From Chitinophagaceae bacterium (GTDB lineage Bacteria > Bacteroidota > Bacteroidia > Cytophagales > Cytophagaceae), in the NCBI GenBank assembly GCA_028288365.1, contig JAQBNU010000070.1:1-63518 (forward strand): a stretch of DNA of 63,518 nt. The letters run 5' to 3'. The notes beneath the pieces are model-generated. The model made no database searches and was not told where the DNA came from. It saw only the letters and a list, made by a program, of their open reading frames with translations. Shown here piece by piece: positions 54,433 to 63,518 of this stretch. The stretch's first letter is position 1; each line of letters opens with the position of its first letter. Position numbers and translations under genes: made by a program.

Positions 54433-55752
54433 ATGAAAATTGGTATTGTAGGCACGGGATATGTTGGATTGGTTACAGGAACATGTTTTTCTGAAGTTGG
54501 ACTTGAAGTCACCTGCATAGATATTGATCAACGTAAAATAGACAACCTGAACAAGGGTATATTACCTATCTACGAGCCAGGTTTAGAAGAACTTGTAGTT
54601 AAAAACCATCAGAAAAAAAGACTCCATTTTTCCACTGATCTTAAAAGCTCCATTCAGGAAACGGACGTGATATTTATAGCAGTTGGTACGCCTCCTGGAG
54701 AAGACGGTAGCGCTGATCTCAAATACGTATTGCAAGTAGCTTCGCAGATAGGGCAATCTATCGAAGGTTATAAAGTCATTGTGACTAAAAGTACCGTCCC
54801 TGTTGGCACCAGCGAAAAAGTGAAAGCTGCTATTCTTGCAGAATTATCTAAAAGAAATCGTACTGATGTTCCCTTTAGTGTTGCTTCGAATCCGGAGTTT
54901 TTAAAGGAAGGAGCGGCAGTAGAAGATTTCATGAAACCTGATCGCATTGTTATAGGCCTAGAAGAAGAGCGTGCGGAAGAGGTAATGCGAAAACTTTATA
55001 AACCTTTTGTATTAAATGGCCATCCTGTTTTAGTCATGGATATTAAGTCAGCCGAAATGACAAAGTATGCAGCTAATGCTATGCTGGCAACAAAAATAAG
55101 TTTCATGAATGATGTAGCCAATCTGTGTGAAATACTTGGTGCAGACATCAATCATGTGAGAAAAGGAATTGGTTCTGATCCGCGAATAGGAAATAAATTT
55201 ATTTATGCCGGCATTGGATATGGTGGCTCATGCTTTCCTAAAGATGTGAAAGCACTTATAAAAACAGGTGCAGACTCCGGACATGCGATGCGCATTTTGC
55301 AATCTGTTGAAGAGGTCAATGAACATCAAAAAACTATTTTGGGTAACAAAATAAAAAACTATTTTGGTGACCTAAATGGAAAGAGATTTGCGCTATGGGG
55401 CTTGTCTTTCAAACCCAAAACAGACGACATGAGAGAAGCACCTTCACTTGTCATCATTGATTTTTTATTGAAAGAAGGAGCACACGTATGTGCGTATGAC
55501 CCTGTCGCTATGCACGAAGCCAAACATACACTTGGAGATAGCATCACTTATACAGATGATATGTATGATACCTTAACAGGCGCTGATGCCTTGCTGCTTA
55601 TCACGGAGTGGCCCGAATTTAGAAATCCGGATTTCGATAAAATAGCCAAGCTTCTTAAACAAAAAGTTGTTTTCGACGGACGAAATATATTTGATGGAAA
55701 AGAGTTAATTGAAAAAGGCTTTTCTTATCAAGGCATAGGCGTTAATCCATAA
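54433..55752 (+). CDS. ugd: UDP-glucose 6-dehydrogenase
   Basis: 439 residues. The N-terminal Rossmann motif [19 protein letters not shown] is followed by [48 protein letters not shown] and the catalytic Cys267 in [14 protein letters not shown]. The C-terminal domain contains [17 protein letters not shown]. It oxidises UDP-glucose to UDP-glucuronate with two NAD. The next gene encodes UDP-glucuronate decarboxylase nine bases downstream, so the pair makes UDP-xylose. It opens the nucleotide-sugar operon. Upstream, TTACTTTG at 54391 is a near-match to the -7 box without a good -33. Confidence 0.95.
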   Translation: MKIGIVGTGYVGLVTGTCFSEVGLEVTCIDIDQRKIDNLNKGILPIYEPGLEELVVKNHQKKRLHFSTDLKSSIQETDVIFIAVGTPPGEDGSADLKYVLQVASQIGQSIEGYKVIVTKSTVPVGTSEKVKAAILAELSKRNRTDVPFSVASNPEFLKEGAAVEDFMKPDRIVIGLEEERAEEVMRKLYKPFVLNGHPVLVMDIKSAEMTKYAANAMLATKISFMNDVANLCEILGADINHVRKGIGSDPRIGNKFIYAGIGYGGSCFPKDVKALIKTGADSGHAMRILQSVEEVNEHQKTILGNKIKNYFGDLNGKRFALWGLSFKPKTDDMREAPSLVIIDFLLKEGAHVCAYDPVAMHEAKHTLGDSITYTDDMYDTLTGADALLLITEWPEFRNPDFDKIAKLLKQKVVFDGRNIFDGKELIEKGFSYQGIGVNP

Positions 55753-55760
55753 ACTATACC

Positions 55761-56738
55761 ATGCGAAAAAGAATATTAATTACAGGCGGAGCCGGTTTCC
55801 TTGGATCTCATCTTTGCAGTCGTTTTCTAAAAGAGGATTTTCATGTCATTGCCATGGACAACCTCATCACCGGATCGTTGAAAAATATCGAAGAGTTTTT
55901 CCGTTTGGAAAATTTCGAGTTTTATCATCATGACATTTCAAAATATGTACATGTGCCTGGCGATATCGATTACATCTTACACTTTGCTTCACCTGCAAGT
56001 CCCATCGATTATTTAAAAATTCCGATACAAACATTAAAAGTAGGTTCGCTGGGAACACATAATCTCTTAGGACTTGCGCGTGCAAAAAAAGCGCGCATCC
56101 TGATTGCTTCTACATCGGAAGTATATGGAGATCCGGCGGTGCATCCACAACCTGAATCGTATTGGGGTAACGTGAATCCGATTGGCCCACGTTCTGTATA
56201 CGATGAAGCCAAACGTTTTCAAGAAGCCATCACCATGGCTTATCATACCTTTCATGGAGTAGAAACACGCATCGTAAGAATTTTCAATACCTACGGTCCG
56301 AAAATGAGATTAAATGATGGCAGGGTATTACCTGCTTTCGTCGGACAAGTATTAAAGGGCATGGATCTTACCGTGTATGGCGATGGTTCGCAAACACGGT
56401 CCTTCTGTTATGTGGATGATTTGGTAGAAGGCATCTACCGATTATTGTTTAGTGATTATGCATTGCCTGTAAACATTGGCAATCCACAGGAGATCACCAT
56501 CAAAGAATTTGCTGACGAAATCATTGCACTAACTGGAACAAGTCAAAAAGTAATTTATGTTGCCCTTCCAATCGATGATCCTAAACAACGTAAACCGGAT
56601 ATCACCAAAGCGAAAGAACTTTTAGGCTGGGAGCCAAAAGTAAATCGTAATGAAGGACTCAAAACTACTTTAGAATATTTCAAATCCATTCCCATTGAAG
56701 AATGGAACATTACACCAAAAGAATTTAAAAGCAACTAA
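55761..56738 (+). CDS. uxs: UDP-glucuronate decarboxylase (UDP-xylose synthase)
   Basis: 325 residues, an extended short-chain dehydrogenase. The NAD motif [10 protein letters not shown] is followed by the family hallmarks [55 protein letters not shown] with the catalytic YxxxK, and [20 protein letters not shown]. The ASPASP and YDEAKR signatures separate UXS from 4-epimerases. It decarboxylates UDP-glucuronate to UDP-xylose. It follows ugd by nine bases and precedes a second nucleotide-sugar dehydrogenase by nine, so it is one operon. Confidence 0.92.
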   Translation: MRKRILITGGAGFLGSHLCSRFLKEDFHVIAMDNLITGSLKNIEEFFRLENFEFYHHDISKYVHVPGDIDYILHFASPASPIDYLKIPIQTLKVGSLGTHNLLGLARAKKARILIASTSEVYGDPAVHPQPESYWGNVNPIGPRSVYDEAKRFQEAITMAYHTFHGVETRIVRIFNTYGPKMRLNDGRVLPAFVGQVLKGMDLTVYGDGSQTRSFCYVDDLVEGIYRLLFSDYALPVNIGNPQEITIKEFADEIIALTGTSQKVIYVALPIDDPKQRKPDITKAKELLGWEPKVNRNEGLKTTLEYFKSIPIEEWNITPKEFKSN

Positions 56739-56747
56739 AAAGAAAAT

Positions 56748-58052
56748 ATGGACTTTTCAATTTTTTCAAAACTAAAAAACAAAGAAGCTTCCTTAGCTGT
56801 GATTGGATTGGGTTATGTAGGACTACCAATTGCTTTGGCTTTTGCAAAAAAAATAAAAGTGGTTGGCTTTGATATCAATGCCAAGCGTGTGGAGCAGATG
56901 AAAAACAACATTGATCCAAGCGGAGAATTGGCTGCTAGTGATTTTGCTAATAGTGATATAGAATTTACAGACAGTCTTGACGTGTTGAAGAAAGCATCGT
57001 TCTTTATTGTTACGGTACCAACTCCTATTGATGCTTTCAACTTTCCTGATTTGAAACCTCTTATTTCAGCGAGTACTGCTGTTGGTAAAATATTAAAAAA
57101 AGGAGACTACATCGTTTACGAGTCGACGGTATATCCAGGTTGTACTGAAGAGGATTGTATTCCTGTACTCGAAAAAGAATCTGGTTTAAAATTCAATGTA
57201 GATTTCAAAGTAGGTTATTCTCCTGAACGCATCAATCCTGGAGACAAAGAGCATACCTTGGCTAAAATCATGAAAGTAGTTTCAGGTTGTGATGAGCAAT
57301 CTTTGGACGAAATCGCAAAGACCTACGAAATCGTAGTGGAAGCAGGTATTCACAAAGCATCCAGTATACAAGTAGCAGAAGCCGCTAAGATCATAGAAAA
57401 CACACAGCGCGATTTGAACATCGCTCTCATGAATGAATTGTCTGTCATTTTTGACAAGATGAATATTAATACCTATGAAGTATTAGAAGCTGCTGGTACC
57501 AAATGGAACTTCTTGCGCTTCTCTCCTGGCCTAGTGGGCGGACATTGCATTGGAGTGGATCCATACTACCTGACTTATAAGGCTAAGAAACTTGGTTACA
57601 ATCCATACGTCATATTAAGCGGAAGATATATTAATGATGCGATGAGCAGCCATGTCGCAAAAAAAACTTTGCAACAACTGATTCAGCAATGCAAGGATTT
57701 GTCTAAGGCAAGAGTGCTTGTGATGGGTGTTACCTTCAAAGAAAACGTAGAAGACATTCGAAATTCAAAAGTAGCTGACCTCATCAGAGAATTAAAATCA
57801 TACGGTCTTCATGTTGACTCAATAGATCCTCTGGCCGATGCTAAAGAATTTGAACATGAATACAATCTTACCCTTCAAGAAAAAGCAACTGGGACCTACG
57901 ATGCCGTTGTACTGGCAGTTTCTCATAAAGAATACATCGGCGAAGGTGCAGCACTTGTTGCAAAATTGCTTACTCCTAAAGGAATCTTGATAGACATCAA
58001 AGGTGTATTCAGAAAAAACACTTCAATATTCCCTCATTACTGGAGTTTATAA
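56748..58052 (+). CDS. Nucleotide-sugar dehydrogenase, TviB/WbpA/WecC type
   Basis: 434 residues with an N-terminal Rossmann motif (LAVIGLGYVGLPIALAF), VTVPTPIDAFNFPDLKPL, YESTVYPGCTEEDCIPVLE, GYSPERINPGDKEHTLAKIM and the catalytic Cys267 in VGGHCIGVDPYYLTYKA. These motifs, especially the SPERINPGD and VGGHCIGVDP segments, mark the UDP-N-acetyl-hexosamine 6-dehydrogenase group (UDP-GlcNAc, UDP-GalNAc or UDP-ManNAc). It therefore gives a uronic-acid amino-sugar nucleotide distinct from the product of ugd. rfbB begins one base after its stop codon. The exact epimer is not decidable. Confidence 0.9.
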   Translation: MDFSIFSKLKNKEASLAVIGLGYVGLPIALAFAKKIKVVGFDINAKRVEQMKNNIDPSGELAASDFANSDIEFTDSLDVLKKASFFIVTVPTPIDAFNFPDLKPLISASTAVGKILKKGDYIVYESTVYPGCTEEDCIPVLEKESGLKFNVDFKVGYSPERINPGDKEHTLAKIMKVVSGCDEQSLDEIAKTYEIVVEAGIHKASSIQVAEAAKIIENTQRDLNIALMNELSVIFDKMNINTYEVLEAAGTKWNFLRFSPGLVGGHCIGVDPYYLTYKAKKLGYNPYVILSGRYINDAMSSHVAKKTLQQLIQQCKDLSKARVLVMGVTFKENVEDIRNSKVADLIRELKSYGLHVDSIDPLADAKEFEHEYNLTLQEKATGTYDAVVLAVSHKEYIGEGAALVAKLLTPKGILIDIKGVFRKNTSIFPHYWSL

Positions 58053-58053
58053 T

Positions 58054-59109
58054 ATGGCAGCAAAGACCATTCTTATCACCGGAGGCGCAGGATTTATAGG
58101 ATCTCACGTCGTTCGCTTGTTTGTACAAAAATATTCCGATTACCAGATTGTCAATTTAGACAATCTTACTTATGCCGGTAATCTCGGTAATCTTTCAGAC
58201 ATTGAATCTTCTCCAAATTATACTTTTTTAAAAGGAGACATTACAGATCAATCTTTCCTGCAACAATTGTTTGCTACCTATCAATTTCATGGCGTGATTC
58301 ATCTTGCGGCTGAATCGCACGTCGATCGGTCGATTTCTTCTCCCATGGAATTTGTGTTGACAAACGTAGTCGGAACCGTCAATCTTTTAAATGCAGCAAA
58401 AGAACATGTAAAATCCGGAAAACCTTTCGATCGATTTTATCATGTATCTACAGACGAAGTTTATGGCTCGCTGCATGACGACGGTTTTTTTACGGAAGAA
58501 ACTGCTTACGATCCGCAATCTCCTTACTCTGCATCTAAGGCCAGTTCCGATCACTTCGTAAGAGCCTATCACAATACCTACAAACTTCCTGTAGTGATCA
58601 GCAATTGTTCCAATAACTATGGACCTAATCAGTTTCCAGAAAAACTGATTCCGCTTTTCATCAATAACATCAAACATAAAAAACCTCTTCCTGTCTATGG
58701 CAAAGGAGAAAACATCCGAGATTGGTTGTATGTAGTGGACCATGCAAGAGCCATTGATGTAGTCTATCACAAAGGCGCGTTGGGAGAAACATATAACATT
58801 GGAGGACATAACGAATGGACCAATATTGCATTGATAAAAGTGCTGTGTAAAATTATGGACGTGAAGCTTGGGCAATCTCCAGGTTCTTCCGAACAACTGA
58901 TTAGCTATGTTACTGATCGCGCGGGCCATGATTTTCGCTATGCCATTGATGCTACAAAAATTCAAAACGAATTGGGTTGGACTCCTTCTTTACAATTTGA
59001 AGAAGGCATTGAAAAAACAATTAACTGGTATCTTGAAAATGAATGCTGGTTAACGCAAGTGACATCAGGAGCATACCTAAATTATTACAAGCAACAATAC
59101 AGTAAATAA
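58054..59109 (+). CDS. rfbB: dTDP-glucose 4,6-dehydratase
   Basis: 351 residues from the ATG at 58054; an upstream frame from 58003 overlaps the previous gene and adds nothing conserved. Motifs: [71 protein letters not shown] with the YxxxK, and SNCSNNYGPNQFPEKLIPL. It converts dTDP-glucose to dTDP-4-keto-6-deoxyglucose, the branch point to rhamnose and many deoxysugars. It is one base after the dehydrogenase gene and seven before rfbA. rfbC and rfbD are not in the window. Confidence 0.95.
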   Translation: MAAKTILITGGAGFIGSHVVRLFVQKYSDYQIVNLDNLTYAGNLGNLSDIESSPNYTFLKGDITDQSFLQQLFATYQFHGVIHLAAESHVDRSISSPMEFVLTNVVGTVNLLNAAKEHVKSGKPFDRFYHVSTDEVYGSLHDDGFFTEETAYDPQSPYSASKASSDHFVRAYHNTYKLPVVISNCSNNYGPNQFPEKLIPLFINNIKHKKPLPVYGKGENIRDWLYVVDHARAIDVVYHKGALGETYNIGGHNEWTNIALIKVLCKIMDVKLGQSPGSSEQLISYVTDRAGHDFRYAIDATKIQNELGWTPSLQFEEGIEKTINWYLENECWLTQVTSGAYLNYYKQQYSK

Positions 59110-59115
59110 GATCTT

Positions 59116-59979
59116 ATGAAAGGCATTATTTTAGCGGGAGGTTCTGGTACCAGGTTACATCCACTTACATTGGCTGTCAGCAAACAATTGATGCCTGTAT
59201 ATGATAAACCGATGATTTATTATCCGCTGTCCTGCCTTTTACTTACAGGCATACGTGACATCTTAATCATTAGCACACCGCAAGACTTGCCACATTTTAA
59301 AAAACTGCTTGGTGATGGTTCTCAATTGGGTTGTACTTTTGTTTACGCGGAACAGCCAAGACCAGAAGGATTGGCTCAGGCCTTTATCATCGGTAGAGAA
59401 TTTATCGGCAAAGATAAGGTAGCCTTGGTGCTTGGTGATAATATTTTTTATGGAAGTGGATTGAGCAATACTTTTTTCAGCAACAACGATCCGGATGGCG
59501 GCATTGTGTTTGCCTACCACGTTTCAGATCCCGAGCGTTATGGTGTGGTAGAATTCAATGCAGATCACCAAGTCATCAGTATAGAAGAAAAACCAACTAC
59601 TCCAAAATCAAATTACGCCGTTCCGGGAATTTATTTCTACGATAACGAAGTAGTGAACATTGCTGCTGCCATGAAACCGAGCAGCCGCGGAGAATTAGAA
59701 ATAACCGACATCAACAAAGAATACCTGAAAAGAGGTAAACTAAAAGTTTCTATTTTGAACAGAGGTACAGCATGGCTTGACACGGGAACATTCGCTTCTT
59801 TGATGCAGGCCGGAGAATTTGTACAGGTCATTGAAGAACGTCAGGGATTAAAGGTTGGCTGCATTGAAGAAGTCGCATATAAAATGGGATTCATAGACAA
59901 ACAACAATTGGACAAGCTTGCTCAACCTTTGTTGAAAAGTGGATACGGACAATACCTTTTAAATCTTACCAAACAATAA
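59116..59979 (+). CDS. rfbA: Glucose-1-phosphate thymidylyltransferase
   Basis: 287 residues, the short RfbA form. [18 protein letters not shown] and [19 protein letters not shown] are the catalytic nucleotidyltransferase signature, followed by [53 protein letters not shown] and [19 protein letters not shown]. It forms dTDP-glucose from dTTP and glucose 1-phosphate and directly supplies rfbB encoded seven bases upstream. It differs from the longer nucleotidyltransferase at 3.2 kb, which has a beta-helix tail. Confidence 0.96.
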   Translation: MKGIILAGGSGTRLHPLTLAVSKQLMPVYDKPMIYYPLSCLLLTGIRDILIISTPQDLPHFKKLLGDGSQLGCTFVYAEQPRPEGLAQAFIIGREFIGKDKVALVLGDNIFYGSGLSNTFFSNNDPDGGIVFAYHVSDPERYGVVEFNADHQVISIEEKPTTPKSNYAVPGIYFYDNEVVNIAAAMKPSSRGELEITDINKEYLKRGKLKVSILNRGTAWLDTGTFASLMQAGEFVQVIEERQGLKVGCIEEVAYKMGFIDKQQLDKLAQPLLKSGYGQYLLNLTKQ

Positions 59980-59987
59980 CAAAAAAA

Positions 59988-60830
59988 ATGAGAAGGCTCT
60001 TACATTTTATTATAGCATGCAGCTGCAGCATTTTTTTTTATGCTTGCGAAGAGCACTCCACAAAAACTGAATCTCTATCAACTAAAGATACCGTCGCTAT
60101 TTCTACAGAAGATTCTGTTGTTTCAGCTGGAGATACAATATCTGCTGGTTCAATTAAATTATACCCTCTCAATGATTCTCCTTTATTCAATGATGCGATA
60201 TTAACATTGAATGCTCCGACGGAGAAAGAAAATATTTCCGGCAATCAGGTTCACTTCAATTACGATATCAAAAATTATTTCCTGACCAAACCTACTCAGG
60301 AAGGCAGTTGTGCTACAGACTGTGCCAACAGTGGACAAGGTCAGCACATCCATCTTATTTTAAATAATCAACCTTATCTGGCCAAATATACGACTGAGTT
60401 CGACGAGACATTAAAACCAGGTCGTTACGTAGCTTTGTCTTTTTTATCCAGATCCTATCATGAAAGCATCAAGCATTATGAAGCGTATGATCTTCGCCAA
60501 TTTTTTGTTGGAGAAACAAATGAAAAAGAATTGGACCTTACACAACCGATGCTTTTCTACAGTCGGCCAAAGGGGGAATACAAAGGGAAGGACACTAAAA
60601 AAATATTGCTGGACTTCTATGTGGTAAATGCCACATTGGAAGCTAATGGTTACAAAATCCGGGCAACAATTAATGGAAATGAATTTTTATTGTCTTCCTG
60701 GAAGGGTTATATTCTAGAAGGCTTACCTATGGGAGAAAGCAAAATAAAAATTGAACTCCTCGACAACAAGGGAAATATCGCAAGTAGTCCTTATGCCGTG
60801 ACGGAACGAACCATTACCTTAATGCAATAG
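59988..60830 (+). CDS. Lipoprotein of unknown function
   Basis: 280 residues with a lipoprotein signal (IACSCSIFFYAC, cysteine near residue 20). A Ser/Thr/Asp-rich tether of about 30 residues precedes a beta-rich domain. The middle contains EGSCATDCANSGQGQHIHLI, with two cysteines three residues apart and a histidine pair, then LKPGRYVALSFLSRSYHESI. I recall similar small Cytophagales proteins carrying this GQHIHL/SRSYHES pattern, but no function is established. It is eight bases after rfbA and is thus probably co-transcribed with the sugar-nucleotide genes. It converges on recO with one base between stop codons. Confidence 0.75.
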   Translation: MRRLLHFIIACSCSIFFYACEEHSTKTESLSTKDTVAISTEDSVVSAGDTISAGSIKLYPLNDSPLFNDAILTLNAPTEKENISGNQVHFNYDIKNYFLTKPTQEGSCATDCANSGQGQHIHLILNNQPYLAKYTTEFDETLKPGRYVALSFLSRSYHESIKHYEAYDLRQFFVGETNEKELDLTQPMLFYSRPKGEYKGKDTKKILLDFYVVNATLEANGYKIRATINGNEFLLSSWKGYILEGLPMGESKIKIELLDNKGNIASSPYAVTERTITLMQ

Positions 60831-60831
60831 G

Positions 60832-61509
60832 TTAACTAAATACATCCTTGAGTATAGCCAAAGATTGTATTCTTCCCATGGAAGGGAAATGAATTTGATA
60901 ATAATCAATCAGTACTTCCAATGTTCTTCTTCGTAAGGAAGAAGAAATTTTTAAAGAGAAGAGAACAAGGTCTTTGTGATTGTGCAACAATTCATCTAAT
61001 AATACTTCTACATCTTTATCCAGCAAGCGTCCGAAATCTTTTGAGATATCTTCCGCCGAAGAGGGATGCACACCCAGATACACGGCATACTCCAATAGAA
61101 AGAGCAAATGAAAATCTTCGTATTCTTCCGTTAATTCATCAAACAATAAAAGTCTTTTCACTAAAAATGAAAACAACTCTTCATCCGCATGTTCTTCTTT
61201 TAATGTTTTAATGAATAGCTCAGAGAGGAAAAGCAGGACTGCGATTTTTTTAAGTTCAAATGAAGCGGTGCGATAAGCCTTGTAGACTCTATATTCTGAA
61301 ATTCTATTGAGCCCTTTACCTGCATGATCGTAGACGACAAGATCCAGTATTGTCAATGTTTGAAAAAACGCACCTTTCCCTTTTTTATCACGCACACCAT
61401 TGACGAGGTACGATTTAAGACCCAGTGCTTCTGTGTATATATTAACGATGATAGAGGTCTCTTTATATTTTATAAAACCTAAAACAATTCCTCTTGTCTT
61501 AACCAGCAT
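60832..61509 (-). CDS. recO: DNA repair protein RecO
   Basis: 225 residues. The N-terminal OB-fold (VKTRGIVLGFIKYKETSIIV then YTEALGLKSYLVNGVRDKKG) and the all-helical C-terminal part match RecO. The cysteine cluster of zinc-binding RecO proteins is absent, as in several Bacteroidota members. RecO loads RecA onto SSB-coated DNA together with RecR. Its ATG shares one base with the stop codon of the porZ-like gene upstream, so translation is coupled. No terminator separates it from the convergent lipoprotein gene, so opposing transcripts may overlap. Confidence 0.9.
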   Translation of the reverse strand: MLVKTRGIVLGFIKYKETSIIVNIYTEALGLKSYLVNGVRDKKGKGAFFQTLTILDLVVYDHAGKGLNRISEYRVYKAYRTASFELKKIAVLLFLSELFIKTLKEEHADEELFSFLVKRLLLFDELTEEYEDFHLLFLLEYAVYLGVHPSSAEDISKDFGRLLDKDVEVLLDELLHNHKDLVLFSLKISSSLRRRTLEVLIDYYQIHFPSMGRIQSLAILKDVFS

Positions 61510-63518
61510 CAGTCCTGCACAGCTATTTTGCCTACATACTTTTCTGATCCATCATCTGTCGCATTAAAAATAAGATAGACTCCTGCTGTTGCTCTTCTAC
61601 CGGTGTAATCTTTCAGGTTCCAAGATGCTGTTCCTCCACTTGCAGGTGTTTCATATGTTAGTTTACCCGCAATGTCTGTAATCTTTACTCTAGAATTATT
61701 AGCTAAGCCTGAGATCCCCACCCAGCCATCGAAGTCGCGCGGTACCGGATTCGGAAAAATCTTTACATTACTGTACTCCTCTCCTGTCGGTGTAGTCGTT
61801 GCATCGTTTCGATATGAGATCACGCCCCTATCCGTACCAAAGAAAACCTCCCCTGTTTGTTCGTTGATCGTAATCGTATTTACATTGTTATTAATCATCG
61901 GGCTGTTGCTTTCATTGAAATGATAGATGGTTTGCAATCCATCCGAACTCAATAAAAAAACACCATCGGGTGTACCTACCCATTTTCTGTTGGCGCCATC
62001 CGTTTTGATGCAATTGATCTGCTTATCAAAAAACAGAGGGAAGCCATCCACAATAGGTAAGTATGCTTTAGGAATACTATACGATTTAATTTGTGATGGA
62101 TTTGTAAATACACAAATTCCCTGATTGGTGCCTATCCATACTTGTCCCGTCTTATCTACATCTATCGTATTGACATTGATATCTGGTAAAGCACCAGACG
62201 CATCATCCACGTTAAAATATATTTGGGTACTGGTACCTAAACTTTTGTTGATCTCTTTGAACATCATCAAACCCCTGATCCCACCTGATGCATCAAACCT
62301 CAACCATTTATTCATCTGTTGATCCACAACAATTTCCAATGGATATTTTCCACGGTCCTGAACTGCTTTGAAAGAAGACCAGTTACCCAAAGGATCTATA
62401 GCATACAGAAAAGGCTTATCTGCCGTACGATCAACTTGAGAGTGTCCGCAAATCCAAACAGTACCTAAGTTATCAGTGGTTAACCCAGTAGTGTAAAGTT
62501 GTTTTAATGGGCCGACTGTTGTATCACTATACAGCACCGATGTTTGAGTGATCGGATCAAATTTAAGCACACCATAACCGTATGTCGAAAAATACCATTT
62601 CCCAGAAGCAGGATGTAATGCGCCATCCAGCAAATCCCGTGTCTGTGAGGGGAATCCATTATATATGGTATTCGCGCTCCATATATCATCATTGCCTAAA
62701 TACATGACCGCACTTTCTCTATAGATACTACCATAAGACGCATTTAATCCACCTCTAAAATTGACCACTTTCGAATCAATATACTTCAATCGATATGAAT
62801 CCGAAGTAAAAGGACCAACCGGAGCTCCTATACCAACTACATTTGCAGACGGAGTAGGATAATATCCAATCCCATAATTAGATTGGACAAACCAAAGTAG
62901 GCCATCTTTATCCAGCAGTGCATCAGATGGACTATAATAATAACCGGTTGTATACACCTCAATAGAAGAATTACTATTTACTTTAAATATGTTATAATCT
63001 ACAGTAAGCGTCATGGATTGATCGCCATCGGAGATGGATCTTACTTCCCCACCTGTTGTCATGCTTGTGACGTTCCATTGTGTGCCATTAAAATAATAAA
63101 CTCCTTTGCCATTGACTCCGGCATAAATCACATCGCCGAGTCTACCGACTGCCTTCGTATCGCCGGCAGGTAATCCATCTGCGGAGCCATATAATTTCCA
63201 ACTGTTGTAATCTCTAAGATTCACGCCAGGAGAATAGGGAGCACTTAATAGTCCTTTTTGAGAAGCGACAAATATAGAATCACCATCCTGACTCAAGACT
63301 GAAGCATAGAAGACATTCGCTGATCCATCACTGCTTACGTTCAAATAAGAATCAGAAACTTCTCTCCTGTCCATATTTATGATGCTCAACCCATAATCAG
63401 TGGATACGAATAAATCATTTCCATATGCGCGAAGATGATTGATCTGTTTCGATCCCGTAATATTTGAACGTTGTATATCATTAAACGGACTTACGGCATT
63501 CCCTGTTACAAAATCGAT
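61509..63518 (-). CDS. porZ: PorZ-type beta-propeller protein with T9SS sorting domain, 5' part missing
   Basis: The frame is open to the right edge (669 residues visible), so the start is outside the window; the TTG at 63389 is not the start. The first visible residues, DIQRSNITGSKQINHLRAYG, resemble the PorZ propeller signature I recall as NISDIKRKxITGSKKINHI. Many propeller blades follow (NDLFVSTDYGLSIIN, KTGQVWIGTNQGICVF, TGEVFFGTDRGVISY). The C-terminus is a type A sorting domain (VKIFPNPVPRDF through GVYLIFNATDDG). In Porphyromonas PorZ belongs to the cell-surface attachment complex of the T9SS. A generic two-component-type propeller protein is the alternative. It overlaps recO by one base. 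Confidence 0.82.
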   Translation of the reverse strand: MDFVTGNAVSPFNDIQRSNITGSKQINHLRAYGNDLFVSTDYGLSIINMDRREVSDSYLNVSSDGSANVFYASVLSQDGDSIFVASQKGLLSAPYSPGVNLRDYNSWKLYGSADGLPAGDTKAVGRLGDVIYAGVNGKGVYYFNGTQWNVTSMTTGGEVRSISDGDQSMTLTVDYNIFKVNSNSSIEVYTTGYYYSPSDALLDKDGLLWFVQSNYGIGYYPTPSANVVGIGAPVGPFTSDSYRLKYIDSKVVNFRGGLNASYGSIYRESAVMYLGNDDIWSANTIYNGFPSQTRDLLDGALHPASGKWYFSTYGYGVLKFDPITQTSVLYSDTTVGPLKQLYTTGLTTDNLGTVWICGHSQVDRTADKPFLYAIDPLGNWSSFKAVQDRGKYPLEIVVDQQMNKWLRFDASGGIRGLMMFKEINKSLGTSTQIYFNVDDASGALPDINVNTIDVDKTGQVWIGTNQGICVFTNPSQIKSYSIPKAYLPIVDGFPLFFDKQINCIKTDGANRKWVGTPDGVFLLSSDGLQTIYHFNESNSPMINNNVNTITINEQTGEVFFGTDRGVISYRNDATTTPTGEEYSNVKIFPNPVPRDFDGWVGISGLANNSRVKITDIAGKLTYETPASGGTASWNLKDYTGRRATAGVYLIFNATDDGSEKYVGKIAVQD

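Noticed and set aside
58387-58965. 192-codon minus-strand open frame inside rfbB
   Set aside because: Antisense to a strongly conserved dehydratase, no domain recognisable, composition typical of a shadow frame.

Overview
The window is a densely coded chromosomal segment of a Bacteroidota bacterium, most likely a Cytophagales member. The evidence is two type IX secretion genes (sprA and a PorZ-type propeller protein with a C-terminal sorting domain), families largely restricted to Bacteroidota (DUF4270, DUF4292, DUF6089), promoters of the Bacteroidota type (TTG, about 20 bases, TAnnTTTG) and a general lack of Shine-Dalgarno sequences. The order assignment is inference from gene content. No gap between genes exceeds 300 bases, and I see no rRNA, tRNA, CRISPR array, prophage or insertion sequence.

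Layout. 1-8 kb (+): the end of a rhomboid protease, an enoyl-CoA hydratase, a polysaccharide flippase, a sugar-1-phosphate nucleotidyltransferase, and an envelope trio (TPR lipoprotein, DUF4292 lipoprotein, EnvC-like LytM protein). 8-14 kb (+): tatA-gatA, an MltD-like transglycosylase with LysM domains, a malic enzyme fused to a phosphotransacetylase domain, and ruvA. 14-25 kb (+): the giant T9SS translocon gene sprA, then gcvH, a VanZ-like gene, an M28 peptidase and a GT39 glycosyltransferase. 25-29.5 kb: a DUF4270 lipoprotein and a kelch lipoprotein (+) converge on a LytTR regulator/LytS-type kinase pair (-) across a bidirectional terminator. 29.6-34.3 kb (-): rimP-nusA-infB, with a strong promoter and a terminator-like hairpin in the leader. 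34.4-37 kb (+): an endonuclease/exonuclease/phosphatase-family membrane protein and cysS. 37-47.7 kb (-): an LD-carboxypeptidase, two OmpH/Skp chaperones, bamA, uppS, two DUF6089 barrels, nadK, a CBS protein, a hydrolase, cvpA and yqeY; much of this is an outer-membrane biogenesis operon. 47.7-51.3 kb (+): pdxJ, a hydrolase, an RsmI-like methyltransferase and metK. 51.4-54.3 kb (-): hpf, xerC, rpsU, an acyl-CoA dehydrogenase and a half-size receiver-like protein. 54.4-60.8 kb (+): a nucleotide-sugar block (ugd, uxs, a TviB/WbpA-type dehydrogenase, rfbB, rfbA) plus a lipoprotein. 60.8-63.5 kb (-): recO and the porZ-like gene, which runs off the right edge.

Taken together the window mixes core information genes with envelope construction: precursors (nucleotide sugars, undecaprenyl phosphate), insertion machinery (BamA/Skp), peptidoglycan remodelling and type IX secretion. 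The least explained signals are non-coding: the rimP-nusA-infB leader hairpin, a 20-bp inverted repeat covering the xerC start codon, a heptamer-based inverted repeat between sprA and gcvH with related heptamers near position 580, and a GC-rich element next to those. Among proteins, a 73-residue half receiver domain is the oddest.
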